Both the position numbers and the translations under genes were made by a program. Below, one piece after another: positions 10,180 through 19,500 of a stretch of 50,123 nt of DNA. The notes beneath the pieces were generated by a model. It ran no database searches, was not told where the DNA came from, and saw nothing but the letters and a program-made list of their open reading frames with translations. Source of the DNA: Albibeggiatoa sp964388965. Lineage in GTDB: Bacteria; Pseudomonadota; Gammaproteobacteria; Beggiatoales; Beggiatoaceae. Positions within the stretch are counted from its first letter, which is position 1. Every line of letters starts with the position of its first letter. The stretch is taken from positions 1 to 50,123 of the forward strand of contig CAYMCP010000015.1 of the NCBI GenBank assembly GCA_964388965.1, given 5' to 3'.

Positions 10180-10557
10180 TTATGCTAACGTAGGTTTAAA
10201 CAAATTTTTCAATTTGCCAAAAAAGCCTGGGGGTTGCTGCTTAGGTTTTGGAATATGAGATGTAATTTCTTGTTCCATTTGCGTAGGTGTCATCGACATT
10301 GCTTGTATTTCTGCTGACATTGTTGCGTTAAAATGTTCGTCAAAAATACGTTCTAAAGTTTGTAATTGCGCGTCGTTTAATTCAACAAACTCACTTTTAA
10401 AATTAACGTAACTGTTTGAGTTGAGCGCGAACAAAATGCCAAGTTTGCTAGCAATAAGATGGTGTTCAACTTCGTCGCGTTGTTCAGACTTACGTTTTTG
10501 GTTTAGTTTGACAAATAAGTCTGTGGTATTAATCACATGTAAAGCTTCCTCTCCCAT
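10180..10557 (-). CDS. Unknown 125-residue protein, middle gene of V4R-like operon
   Basis: I do not recognise this protein. It is soluble, with an acidic helical middle and a Pro-rich stretch (KPKQQPPG) before a basic amphipathic tail (GFFGKLKNLFK) that could touch a membrane or partner. The start overlaps the end of the upstream gene by 29 bp. It is well supported by GGAGG about 9 nt before the ATG, embedded in the upstream coding sequence, which implies translational coupling. The V4R-like gene follows after 18 bp. Residues 20-75 (QRDEVEHHLIASKLGILFAL...) read like a small sensory or scaffold domain; that is only an impression. Confidence 0.6.
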   Translation of the reverse strand: MGEEALHVINTTDLFVKLNQKRKSEQRDEVEHHLIASKLGILFALNSNSYVNFKSEFVELNDAQLQTLERIFDEHFNATMSAEIQAMSMTPTQMEQEITSHIPKPKQQPPGFFGKLKNLFKPTLA

Positions 10558-10870
10558 GATGCTGTTCCTCCTCCTTTAAGAGTAATGTATTTAAAAAGTT
10601 ATTAATTTTAATTAAGTAATAGTCAACTTCCTTTGTGGATGTCGTTTTATTAAAACTGATTTTAAAATAAGGAAACCCGTAATTCGGGAAATCAATGACA
10701 AATAGATTATGCTTGATATGTAATACTGGAAAATCGACCGGATTGGTGTTTTTACCCAGTGCATAAATAAATTGTCTCAATAGAAAATACTGTTGTTCAG
10801 TAAGTTTGTCTAGCTGAAATTGGTAAGTTTGATAACGAATGCAATGTTTAACATTTTGATAGTAAAGCAT
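10529..10870 (-). CDS. Unknown 113-residue protein, first gene of V4R-like operon
   Basis: I do not recognise this protein. It has no signal peptide or membrane segment and is rich in aromatic and beta-type residues (DFPVLHIKHNLFVIDFPNYG), followed by a helical C-terminal part. Its 3' end overlaps the next gene by 29 bp in a different frame, and the two look co-transcribed. The ATG at 10870 faces the divergent chelatase gene across 112 bp of AT-rich DNA that must hold promoters for both directions. No obvious ribosome site precedes the ATG. The coding call rests on overlap, operon position and composition like its neighbours. Confidence 0.5.
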   Translation of the reverse strand: MLYYQNVKHCIRYQTYQFQLDKLTEQQYFLLRQFIYALGKNTNPVDFPVLHIKHNLFVIDFPNYGFPYFKISFNKTTSTKEVDYYLIKINNFLNTLLLKEEEQHHGRGSFTCD

Positions 10871-10922
10871 ACTTTTTTAAACAATATTTCTATTTTAATA
10901 ACTATATTAGCATTTTTTAATA

Positions 10923-10949
10923 TTGAATCAATCAGTTGTATGTTATGAT
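10923..10949 (+). promoter_or_regulatory. Candidate sigma70 promoter with extended -10 for the chelatase gene
   Basis: TTGAAT at 10923-10928 and TATGAT at 10944-10949, with TG at 10941-10942 giving an extended -10 (TGTTATGAT). The spacer is 15 bp, short of the usual 17, but an extended -10 tolerates a weak -35. It lies about 34 bp before the ATG of the CbiX-like gene. Confidence 0.45.
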
Positions 10950-10982
10950 ATACACAGGTTAAGCAACAGGTCAACTTAAAAA

Positions 10983-11348
10983 ATGAACGCGAGTAGTTTA
11001 TTAATCGTCGCGCATGGCAGCCGTCGTTCACAGTCTAATATGGAGATAGAGCAACTTACTCAAATTATTAGGGAAAAAGCGCGTGATCAATATCTTTCTA
11101 TTTCTCACGCTTTTTTGGAATTAGCGTCACCAAACATAGGCGACGCGATTGATCAATGCGTTGCTCAGGGTGCTGAAAAAATTTTATTGTTACCTTATTT
11201 TTTATCTGCTGGGCGACATGTACAACAAGATATTCCCGAACAGGTAGCAATTAAACAAGCACAATATCCACAGGTAGAGATACAAATTACAACTTACTTG
11301 GGGGCATCGGAAAAAATTGCTGACTTAATGTTAAATTTAGTTGAATAG
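10983..11348 (+). CDS. Short CbiX/SirB-type sirohydrochlorin chelatase
   Basis: Class II chelatase inserting Co2+ or Fe2+ into sirohydrochlorin (siroheme or cobalamin precursor). At 121 residues it is the single-domain form, which works as a homodimer, rather than the duplicated 250-residue form. It shows the N-terminal metal-site motif VAHGSRR (about 9-15) and the signature LLPYFLSAGRHVQQDIP (about 70-86), whose His is the second metal ligand. A CBS-domain gene follows after 48 bp on the same strand. Iron versus cobalt specificity cannot be read from the sequence. A siroheme role would suit an organism with sulfite reductase chemistry, but that is inference. Confidence 0.88.
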   Translation: MNASSLLIVAHGSRRSQSNMEIEQLTQIIREKARDQYLSISHAFLELASPNIGDAIDQCVAQGAEKILLLPYFLSAGRHVQQDIPEQVAIKQAQYPQVEIQITTYLGASEKIADLMLNLVE

Positions 11349-11396
11349 ATATAATTATTTTATTCATTAATAACTGATAACAGTAGGAAAATTAGC

Positions 11397-11837
11397 ATGA
11401 TAACAGTACGAGACTTAATGAGTGATCAACTTTTTATTCTAACACCAACCGATACGGTACATAAAGCACGAGAATTAATGTTGAAAAATCGGATTCGTCA
11501 CATTCCAATTGTGGAAGATGATGAATTTGTTGGCTTGGTCACAAAACATGATGTTTTAGCGGTATCAGTATCTACTTTAGCTGAAATTGACAATGATACT
11601 CGTGATGAATTGGAGTCTGCGATTCCTTTGGGTGAAATCATGATGACAGATATTACAATTGCTTATGCGGAATCGAGTTTATTGGAGGCTGCGCAATTTA
11701 TGCTAGACCAAAAACATGGCTGTTTACCTGTTCTTCACGATAATCAATTGATTGGTATTTTAACTGAAGCTGATTTTGTTAAATTAGCATTATACTTGAT
11801 GAGGCGTTTAGATGAATTGGAAACCAATCAACAATAA
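11397..11837 (+). CDS. Two-CBS-domain protein
   Basis: Stand-alone pair of CBS domains (about residues 7-60 and 80-135), a Bateman module that binds adenine nucleotides and usually regulates a partner. Typical elements are present: VRDLMSDQLFILTPTDTV, RHIPIVEDDEFVGLVTKHDV, then IMMTDITIAYAESSL and GCLPVLHDNQLIGILTEADF. A helical Glu-rich tail follows. No catalytic domain is attached. It lies between the chelatase and dapA genes (48- and 64-bp gaps), possibly as one transcription unit, though a perfect TATAAT at 11847-11852 without a good -35 may serve dapA separately. A second CBS protein sits at 47310. Confidence 0.85.
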   Translation: MITVRDLMSDQLFILTPTDTVHKARELMLKNRIRHIPIVEDDEFVGLVTKHDVLAVSVSTLAEIDNDTRDELESAIPLGEIMMTDITIAYAESSLLEAAQFMLDQKHGCLPVLHDNQLIGILTEADFVKLALYLMRRLDELETNQQ

Positions 11838-11901
11838 CTTGTTATTCTATAATGAGCGACGTATCATAAAGCGTTAATTGTAAAAGCTGGAGTCTGATTC
11901 G

Positions 11902-12780
11902 ATGTTTCAAGGCAGTATTGTTGCACTCGTTACACCCATGACAAATGACGGGCAAGTGGATTATGATAGCTTGCGTAATTTAGTCGAATTTCACATTGAA
12001 AACCAAACGGATGCGATTGTTGCAGTCGGTACAACTGGTGAATCTGCAACCTTAAATCATGTAGAACACAGCATGGTAATACGCAAAGTAGTCGAATTTG
12101 TCAATAAGCGAATACCGGTGATTGCAGGAACAGGCTCAAATTCAACGGCTGAGGCAATTGAGCTAAGTCAAACTGCACAGACAGATGGTGCTGACGCTTG
12201 TTTACTGGTGACACCTTACTACAATAAGCCGACACAAGAGGGCTTATATCAACATTATAAATCTATTGCGCAATCAATTGATATTCCGGTGATTTTGTAC
12301 AATGTGCCGGGACGAACTGCTTGTGATATGTTGCCAGAAACCGTAAAACGCCTTGCGGAAATTAAAAGTATTGTCGGCATTAAAGAAGCCTTGACAGACC
12401 CGCAACGTATTAAGGATTTGGCTTGTTTTGCCAGTGATGATTTTATCATTTTGAGTGGTGATGACGCGACTGCGCTAGATGTGGTATATGCGGGTGGTAA
12501 AGGAACAATTTCAGTTACCGCGAATGTTGCGCCAAAAATGATGCACGAGATGATTGCACATGGTCTGGCAGGTCGTAAGGCTGAAGCGGAAGAACTCAAT
12601 CAAAAATTGATGGGTTTACACAAAAATTTGTTTGTAGAGTCTAATCCCATTCCAGTGAAATATGCTGTTCACAAATTAGGTCTCATAGGAGAAGGTATCC
12701 GTTTACCGCTCTTACCTCTGACAGGAGAAAATCGGATAATCGTAGACAAGGCAATGCAACAAGCAGGTATTGAAATTTGA
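11902..12780 (+). CDS. dapA: 4-hydroxy-tetrahydrodipicolinate synthase
   Basis: First committed step of diaminopimelate/lysine synthesis: condenses pyruvate with aspartate semialdehyde. The 292-residue length equals E. coli DapA. The TIM-barrel signatures are all present: GTTGESATL near residue 43, the catalytic Tyr region (LYNVPGRT) around 132-139, the Schiff-base lysine K161 in VGIKEA, and GDDATALD. GGAG ends 9 nt before the ATG. The product feeds peptidoglycan and protein synthesis, so this is a housekeeping gene. A repeat-rich 357-bp gap separates it from cca. Confidence 0.97.
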   Translation: MFQGSIVALVTPMTNDGQVDYDSLRNLVEFHIENQTDAIVAVGTTGESATLNHVEHSMVIRKVVEFVNKRIPVIAGTGSNSTAEAIELSQTAQTDGADACLLVTPYYNKPTQEGLYQHYKSIAQSIDIPVILYNVPGRTACDMLPETVKRLAEIKSIVGIKEALTDPQRIKDLACFASDDFIILSGDDATALDVVYAGGKGTISVTANVAPKMMHEMIAHGLAGRKAEAEELNQKLMGLHKNLFVESNPIPVKYAVHKLGLIGEGIRLPLLPLTGENRIIVDKAMQQAGIEI

Positions 12781-12859
12781 TGTAACTACTTAGCCAACAT
12801 GCGCCAAAAATCTAATATTAAACTCAAACATAGTTCGTAAAGTAACCCTAAATATACCT

Positions 12860-13042
12860 ATTCCCACGTCCCGGCGCTCATCGTTGGGACGAAGAAAATT
12901 CTTTTTGCATGACACTAGTGCGTCAGTGGTTGATTCTACGCGGTGTGTAGAACGAGATTTTTCCTTGTGACGATGTGCCGTGTCGTCATCCAATTGGACG
13001 AACCAACGTCCCACGACATTCGTGAAATTTAAAATGAGAATT
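12860..13042. repeat. Dispersed palindromic repeat copy, one terminal repeat retained
   Basis: This occupies most of the gene-free stretch between dapA and cca. It contains the palindromic core at 12930-12956 (TTGATTCTACGC...TGTAGAACGAG), followed by GATTTTTCCTTGTGACG, as in the copy at 941-980. It ends with AAAATGAGAATT at 13031-13042, the right terminal repeat of the 819-1165 element. A left terminus is not visible, so the copy looks truncated or rearranged. It starts near a separate palindrome, CCCACGTCCCGG...TTGGGACG, at about 12862-12891. Confidence 0.55.
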
Positions 13043-13137
13043 ACGGCTTTCATCTTCTCGGTTTAGCATCCATATTCCCGTCTTGCTACAATTACACATT
13101 GTGACTAAGTAGCTACAAAAGCGAAAGAGGATGCCTT

Positions 13138-14349
13138 ATGCAAATTTTTAAAGTAGGTGGAGCTGTACGGGACAAATTGCTTAATCGACCAGTAAAAGAT
13201 ATTGATTGGGTTGTCGTTGGCTCAACAGTAGAGCAAATGCTAAATTTAGGATTTATCCCAGTTGGTAAAGATTTTCCAGTTTTTTTGCATCCTGACACCA
13301 AACAAGAATACGCCTTAGCACGTACAGAGCGTAAAACAACCAAAGGTTACAAAGGTTTCGTGGTGCACGCGGATGCAAATGTTAGTTTGAAACAAGATTT
13401 ATCGCGTCGTGATTTAACTATTAACGCAATGGCAGAAGATGAAACAGGAAATATTATTGATTTTTTTAATGGTCAACAAGATTTAGCGCAAGGCATTTTA
13501 CGTCACGTATCCCCCGCATTTGCCGAAGACCCAGTGCGCATTTTGCGTATTGCACGCTTTGCCGCCCGTTATGATTTCCAAGTTGCACCCGAAACGATGT
13601 ATTTAATGCAAAATATGGTGAATAATGGTGAAGTGAACGCATTGATTGCAGAACGAGTTTGGCAAGAAACACAACACGCTTTGAGTGAAACTTATCCACA
13701 ACGATTTGTTGAAGTATTACGGCAATGTGGCGCATTAGCTATTATTTTTCCAGAACTAGATCAATTATTTGGCATACCACAACGCGATGATTATCATCCA
13801 GAAATAGATACAGGTATTCACATTTTAATGTGTTTAGAACAAGCCAGACGCTTAACTTCTGACCCACAAGTGATTTTTGCGGTACTCGTACATGATTTAG
13901 GTAAAGGTAATACACCTAGCGACATTTTACCGCGCCATATCAGGCATGAACAAAGAGGTTTAAATTTGCTTAAACCCTTATGTAATCGGCTTAAAATCCC
14001 AAATCACTATAAGGAATTAGCTAAATTTGTTGTGCAATTTCACACTCATTGTCATAAAATTACTGAATTGACGGCTCAATCTGCATTGAAAGTGCTTGAA
14101 GCGATGGATGCTTTTCGACGGACACAAAGATTTGAACAATTTTTACTCGCATGTGAAGCAGATGCAAGAGGTAGAAAAGGCTTTGAAAACCAAGCTTATC
14201 CACAAGCTGATAAATTTCGTCAAATTTTTAAAATAGCTCAACAAGTCAATGTTGCAACAATTATTGCTGAAGGTTTTTCTGGTGAGCAAATTAAACAGCA
14301 ATTGCACCAACGCCGCGTCTACGCAATTAAACATTCAACATATAGGTGA
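13138..14349 (+). CDS. cca: CCA-adding tRNA nucleotidyltransferase (multifunctional, HD domain)
   Basis: Adds or repairs the 3'-CCA end of tRNAs. Class II nucleotidyltransferase head with VGGAVRD (6-12) and catalytic D21-x-D23 (DIDWVVVG). The RRDLTINAMA motif follows, then ERVWQE in the tRNA-binding neck. An HD phosphohydrolase domain has H252-D253 (VHDLGKG), as in the gammaproteobacterial proteins with 2',3'-cyclic phosphodiesterase/phosphatase activity. The 403-residue length is close to E. coli Cca (412). GAAAGAGG precedes the ATG. The kinase gene follows after only 9 bp, so read-through is likely despite unrelated function. Confidence 0.97.
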   Translation: MQIFKVGGAVRDKLLNRPVKDIDWVVVGSTVEQMLNLGFIPVGKDFPVFLHPDTKQEYALARTERKTTKGYKGFVVHADANVSLKQDLSRRDLTINAMAEDETGNIIDFFNGQQDLAQGILRHVSPAFAEDPVRILRIARFAARYDFQVAPETMYLMQNMVNNGEVNALIAERVWQETQHALSETYPQRFVEVLRQCGALAIIFPELDQLFGIPQRDDYHPEIDTGIHILMCLEQARRLTSDPQVIFAVLVHDLGKGNTPSDILPRHIRHEQRGLNLLKPLCNRLKIPNHYKELAKFVVQFHTHCHKITELTAQSALKVLEAMDAFRRTQRFEQFLLACEADARGRKGFENQAYPQADKFRQIFKIAQQVNVATIIAEGFSGEQIKQQLHQRRVYAIKHSTYR

Positions 14350-14358
14350 TAAATAATA

Positions 14359-15456
14359 ATGACTGTTCAAAAAGATACCTTATTAATTGTGGATGATATA
14401 CCTGCAAACATTAGTGTGTTGTTTGAATTTTTAAATAAAGAAAATTTTAAAGTACTTGTCGCGCAAGATGGTAAACGCGCTATTGAAAAAGCAAGGTACG
14501 CTTCACCAGACCTGATTTTAATGGATGTCATGATGCCCGGTATGAACGGATTTGACGCTTGCATAGCATTAAAAGAAGATGAGGAAACACAACATATCCC
14601 CATTATCTTTATGACTGCATTAGCAGATACGGTAGATAAAGTTAAAGGTTTTAGCTTAGGCGCGGCAGATTACATTACAAAACCATTTCAACATGAAGAG
14701 GTATTAGCTAGGATTAAAACGCATTTGCAAATCTGTCGTTTACAGAAAGAAACCAGTCGGCAAACAGCCGAGTTACAAGTTAAAAATCAACAATTAGAAG
14801 CATTTGCACGTACTGTTGCCCATGATCTAAAAAGTCCACTCAATGTAGTTATCGGTTATGCAGATTTATTAATTTCTGATTGTGAAACCCTGTGTTCAAA
14901 CAATCAAGAAGTGATTGATCAACTTAAAATTATTATTCAATCTGGCGAAAAAATGGTTAGCATTATCGATTCTTTATTGTTATTAGCGCGTACTGCTAAA
15001 GATGATATTGAATTACACCCAGTAGATATGGGTTCGATAATCGAACAAGTCATACAACATCGTTTGGTTGATTTACTAAAACAATACAATGGGATTATAC
15101 ATAAACCTGATAATTGGCCAATTATTCAAACCTACGCACCTTGGGTAGAAGAAATATGGGCTAATTATTTAAGTAATGGTTTGAAATACGGAGGTAGACC
15201 TCCTGAGTTGGAATTAGGTGCAACTAAGATAGGTGATTATATTAAATTTTGGATTAAGGATAATGGTGAAGGTTTATCAGCCGAAGCAAAAGTGCGACTA
15301 TTTACTCCTTTCACGCGATTACATGAAAATCGTGCCGAAGGACATGGTTTAGGTTTGTCCATTGTACAACAAGTCGTAGAAAAATTAGGAGGAAAAGCAG
15401 GTGTTGAAACCGAACTAGGTCAAGGTTCAACTTTTTATTTTTGCTTACCAAATTAG
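14359..15456 (+). CDS. Response regulator-histidine kinase fusion (REC-HisKA-HATPase)
   Basis: A soluble kinase with an N-terminal receiver: phospho-acceptor D56 in LMDVMMPG and the Lys in TKPF. A coiled-coil linker (about 125-150) leads to HisKA with AHDLKSPLNVVIGY (H155). The HATPase_c domain has an N box (WANYLSNGLKYG), G1 (KDNGEGLS) and G2 (GHGLGLSIVQ), so catalysis looks intact. Its input must come from another kinase acting on the receiver. The receiver and linker strongly resemble those of the GGDEF regulator at 4234 (shared IFMTALxD, VKGF, KPFQ, LARIxTHLxI), pointing to paralogues that may share an upstream kinase. It begins 9 bp after cca. Confidence 0.92.
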   Translation: MTVQKDTLLIVDDIPANISVLFEFLNKENFKVLVAQDGKRAIEKARYASPDLILMDVMMPGMNGFDACIALKEDEETQHIPIIFMTALADTVDKVKGFSLGAADYITKPFQHEEVLARIKTHLQICRLQKETSRQTAELQVKNQQLEAFARTVAHDLKSPLNVVIGYADLLISDCETLCSNNQEVIDQLKIIIQSGEKMVSIIDSLLLLARTAKDDIELHPVDMGSIIEQVIQHRLVDLLKQYNGIIHKPDNWPIIQTYAPWVEEIWANYLSNGLKYGGRPPELELGATKIGDYIKFWIKDNGEGLSAEAKVRLFTPFTRLHENRAEGHGLGLSIVQQVVEKLGGKAGVETELGQGSTFYFCLPN

Positions 15457-15498
15457 ATTTAAGTGACGCACATAAAAATAAATTTTACATAAAACAAA

Positions 15499-16383
15499 CT
15501 ATAAATCTTCAATAATATTATCTATTATGATAGATTCAGTCCACATCAATAAGACTTCTCGATTACGCTCAAACCATGCAGAAGGTATGGCTTGTACTTG
15601 CGCGTAAGACTGCCCAATATCGGGATTAATTTCGACAATTTTACCAACAGGATAACCTTTAGGAAATTGACCACCTAATCCAGATGTTACCAATTGATCG
15701 CCAATTTGAATATCTGCATTATTAGCTAAATAGAGTAGCGCAAGTCGGTCAACAGCTCCTAATCCTTCTGCAATACTGCGCTCGCCTGTGCGACTGATTT
15801 CGATTGGTAAAGCGTGGTGTGGGTCGGTGATTAATAAAACCGTACTAGTCATGTAATTAACGTGAATGACCTGCCCCATGACACCATAAGCATCCACTAC
15901 AGCTTGCCCTTTAAGTACGCCATGATAATTCCCTTTGTCAATCAATAACTTGCGCCGAAAAGGGTCTACTTTTACCGATAAAATTTCTGCGATTAGCGTT
16001 TTTTCTCCGATCTGCTTAGAAGAATTTAGCAAAGTACGAAGTCGGTCATTTTCATTTTTTAAATCTTGATAGCGCAGTAATTTAAGTTTAAGCGTTTGAT
16101 TTTCTTTTTCTAATCTACTTTTTTGTTCTAATAATTTAAGGCGTGAATGTAAACTTTCTGATAATTTACTACCAATTTTAACCGGAAAATCTACAGCATA
16201 TTGAATGGGATAGACAATAAGAGAGAGTTGGGTGCGTACAATTTCTAAATACCCCAAGCGGTGATCAACCATCATTAAAATAATAGATGAAATAAAAAAA
16301 ACCGCCAAGCGCAGTGTAGGCGACGGACCGCGTGTGAATAAAGGTTGAATAATTTGATGCTTAATACCATTATCCATAATCAT
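15499..16383 (-). CDS. mreC: Rod shape-determining protein MreC
   Basis: Periplasmic scaffold of the elongasome. Short cytoplasmic N terminus, one membrane segment (about 22-45), a coiled coil (about 65-110, LKLLEQKSRLEKENQTLKLKLL) and the paired beta domain with the MreC hallmark GVLKGQAVVDAYGVMGQV (about 155-172) and LVTSGLGGQFPKGYPVG. The 294-residue length is normal. Unusually, mreB is not upstream (the neighbour there is a divergent glycosyltransferase) and mreD is not downstream (a convergent kinase). The usual mreBCD cluster is therefore split, or its other members lie elsewhere. A second possible start (third residue) makes no difference to the topology. Confidence 0.93.
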   Translation of the reverse strand: MIMDNGIKHQIIQPLFTRGPSPTLRLAVFFISSIILMMVDHRLGYLEIVRTQLSLIVYPIQYAVDFPVKIGSKLSESLHSRLKLLEQKSRLEKENQTLKLKLLRYQDLKNENDRLRTLLNSSKQIGEKTLIAEILSVKVDPFRRKLLIDKGNYHGVLKGQAVVDAYGVMGQVIHVNYMTSTVLLITDPHHALPIEISRTGERSIAEGLGAVDRLALLYLANNADIQIGDQLVTSGLGGQFPKGYPVGKIVEINPDIGQSYAQVQAIPSAWFERNREVLLMWTESIIIDNIIEDL

Positions 16384-16553
16384 TTAATTCTATAAAAAAT
16401 TATCATAAATGCTAATTAAACCTAAAAAGCACATCATATTCGTGCGCTTCATCTCGTTCGCTGATTTATTTTGTTAGCGCTACGCCAAGTAATACTTAAA
16501 AAAAATCACCAATTAGGCTAATATAGCATAAAAGGCTTATTTTTGGAGATATT

Positions 16554-19500
16554 ATGCAAATTACGGTATTAGGAATGCACCGCTCTGGCACATCAGTCGT
16601 TGCGCGTTTACTCAATATGATGGGAATGTATTTCGCGCCTGAGGGCAAAGGAATGGCACCGACTGAGGATAATCCTAAAGGCTATTGGGAGCGCGTGGAC
16701 GTGGTGCAGCTCAATGAGGGAATTTTAGCTAATTTGGGTTCGACTTGGGAGCGCGTGAGCAACTTTGACTTGCATAAAATGTCTGAGGGATTGCAAACTG
16801 AATTTAATAAACAAGCCAGTGCCGTTATTTATAATTTAGATGCAAATCGTCCTTGGATACTCAAAGACCCACGTTTATGCTTAACTTTCCCATTATGGCG
16901 TAAATTGCTAGAAGTACCAATCTGTATTGTAGTTTATCGCAGTCCGGTGCAAATTGCCCAATCTATGCACAATCGTGATGAATTTGGAATGCACTTCGGT
17001 GTTGCGCTGTGGGAATTTTATACGATTCATGCTTTAAAAGGTACGCTGAATTTACCACGTATTTTGATCTCTTATCATGATTTGATGGCAAATCCACTAG
17101 AAACGACTAAAAAACTCTATCAAGACTTAGAAAGTTTAGATGTGACGGGCATTCGTTTGCCAAGTGATAAAGAAATTTTGGCATTTATTGAGCCTAAATT
17201 GTTTCGAGCGACAGCAGGTAATGATTTGCAAAGGGCTTATATTAACCAAAACCAAGCAGAATTGGTTAGAGCATTTGAAAATAAAACGATTTTGGAATGG
17301 CAGGAATTACCTGAAATATCACAAGCTGCAAAGGACGCTTTGCAGCAACACGATGCACATTTTTTTGAGCGAGAACAACATAAACAAGAACTCGCGCAAT
17401 ATCAACAAGAACTCGCGCAACAACAGGCAACAGCCGAAAGACAACTTAATGAAAAACAAGCACAATTTGACGCATTAAATCAACAAATGGCACAGCTCAA
17501 TACGCAGCTCAGTGCGCGAACGGAAGAGCTGGAGCAGAAGATAACGCAATTGACTACACTCGAACAACAAAAAGCGGAATTATCGCGGTATTCAGAGCAG
17601 ATCAAGCAGCAAGCGGCAGAGCAACAACGTTATTATAATCAACAAATTCAACAGATTAACCAATATTTAGAATCAGAACGTATCACAGTTGAACAAAAAG
17701 ATGCGATGCTGGCTAATTTAGAACGAGTTAATCAGCGTCAATATGAGAAAATTCATAAATTGCTAAATTGGCTTGAGGTGGTTAATCATGACATAAATGC
17801 TGTTTTTAACTCACAAACTTGGAAAATGGGTGATAATATTACAAAATTAGCTTTACGCTTGATGATGAAACCTGTTGGTAAAACAGCTAAAGACCATATC
17901 AAACAGGTGATGGATAGTTTTATGGACTGGAGAATCAATCAGTTAGATGAAGATGAGCGGATTGATTCCGCTGTTTCCATGACGCAGGATAAAAAAAAAA
18001 TTGATTTAGCTGTTTTAATTGCATTGCATAATGGAGAACCTTCTGCATCGGCTAGTATTCGGCTGATTTTGCCATTACAACATCCTAGCGTTGCGGAATT
18101 TATCAACCTTAAAACTTATACGGCTTGGGAATATTTATTTAATATTCAGGCAGATATTATCATTATTCAACGTCACATGCTGCCTCATGCTCAAGCTGCT
18201 CGACGCTTAATTGAACATTGTCGCCAACAAAATATTAAGCTTGTTTATGAAACAGATGATGATTTGTATAATATTTTCAAAAAACGCGATATACATGGCA
18301 ATTATGCAAAAGATGCGGTCGAAGCATTAGAAATTATTACCCGTGAAGCTGATTTAGTCATTACCTCCTCACCTAAGTTACAACAACAAATCGGTGAAAT
18401 GAATCAACATGTTTTGTGTGTACCGAATTCACTTGATGAACAAATTTGGTTAGCAAAAGAAAATAATCAATTTATTCAACCATATCCGCAATCACCTGAT
18501 GGTAAAGTTCATATTTTATATATGGGCACAAAAACTCATACTGAAGATTTGATGTTAGTTAAAGCCGCTTATCAGAAAATTAAGGCTGAATACGGTGAAA
18601 AAGTAAGTTTAGATGTCGTCGGTGGTGTGCCTGACGGAATGCAAATTTTTGCAGATAATTTAATTTCTGAGGCAACTAACAGTAATTTGGATGATTATGC
18701 TAGTTTTGTACAATGGATGCGTGATAATAATCGTTGGCAATTTGGCATTATTCCACTGAAAAATAATAGCTTTAATGAGAAAAAAACTTATATTAAATTC
18801 TTAGATTACGCTGCATTAGGTATTCCGGCAATTTGTTCTGAAATTGATCCGTATTGTGACATTGTGCGCGATGGAGAAAATGGATTAATTGTTAAAAATA
18901 ATACACAATCTTGGTATCAGGCTATTAAGCAATTGATTGAAGATGTTGATTTAAGAGAAAAATTAGCTGCTCGTGCGTTTCAGACTCTGACTGAAAAACA
19001 TATTTTACAGTATACGGCAAGAGATTTTGCTAATCCGTATCAAAAATTACTTAATTGGCAACCGTCAACGTCCGAAATTGCCCCTGTGATACAACCTAAT
19101 CATGATGATTATCAAAAGTGGTTACGCCTGTATGAACCCCTAGATCGCAGCACTTTGCAAAAAATGCAAAAACGGATTGAATCTTGGCAAAATCTGCCAT
19201 TAATTTCTGTGGTTATGCCAACTTACAATACTAAAGAAAAATGGCTAAAAGCTGCAATTCAATCTGTTAAAAAACAAGTATATACTAACTGGGAATTGTG
19301 TATTGCTGATGATGCTTCAACTAATAGTAATATTAAGCGACTTTTACAACAATACCAACAACAAGATAAGCGTATTAAAGTGATATTTCGTGAGCAAAAT
19401 GGACATATTTCTGCTGCGTCAAATACGGCTTTGGAGTCTGTTACTGGCGATTACGTCGCATTACTGGATCACGATGATGAGCTTGCACCTCATGCTTTGT

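Noticed and set aside
11847..11852. Perfect TATAAT upstream of dapA
   Set aside because: No acceptable -35 at 16-18 bp and no extended -10, so not listed as a promoter.
12790..13053. 87-codon minus-strand frame between dapA and cca
   Set aside because: It lies inside a dispersed repeat copy and has no ribosome site or protein-like composition.
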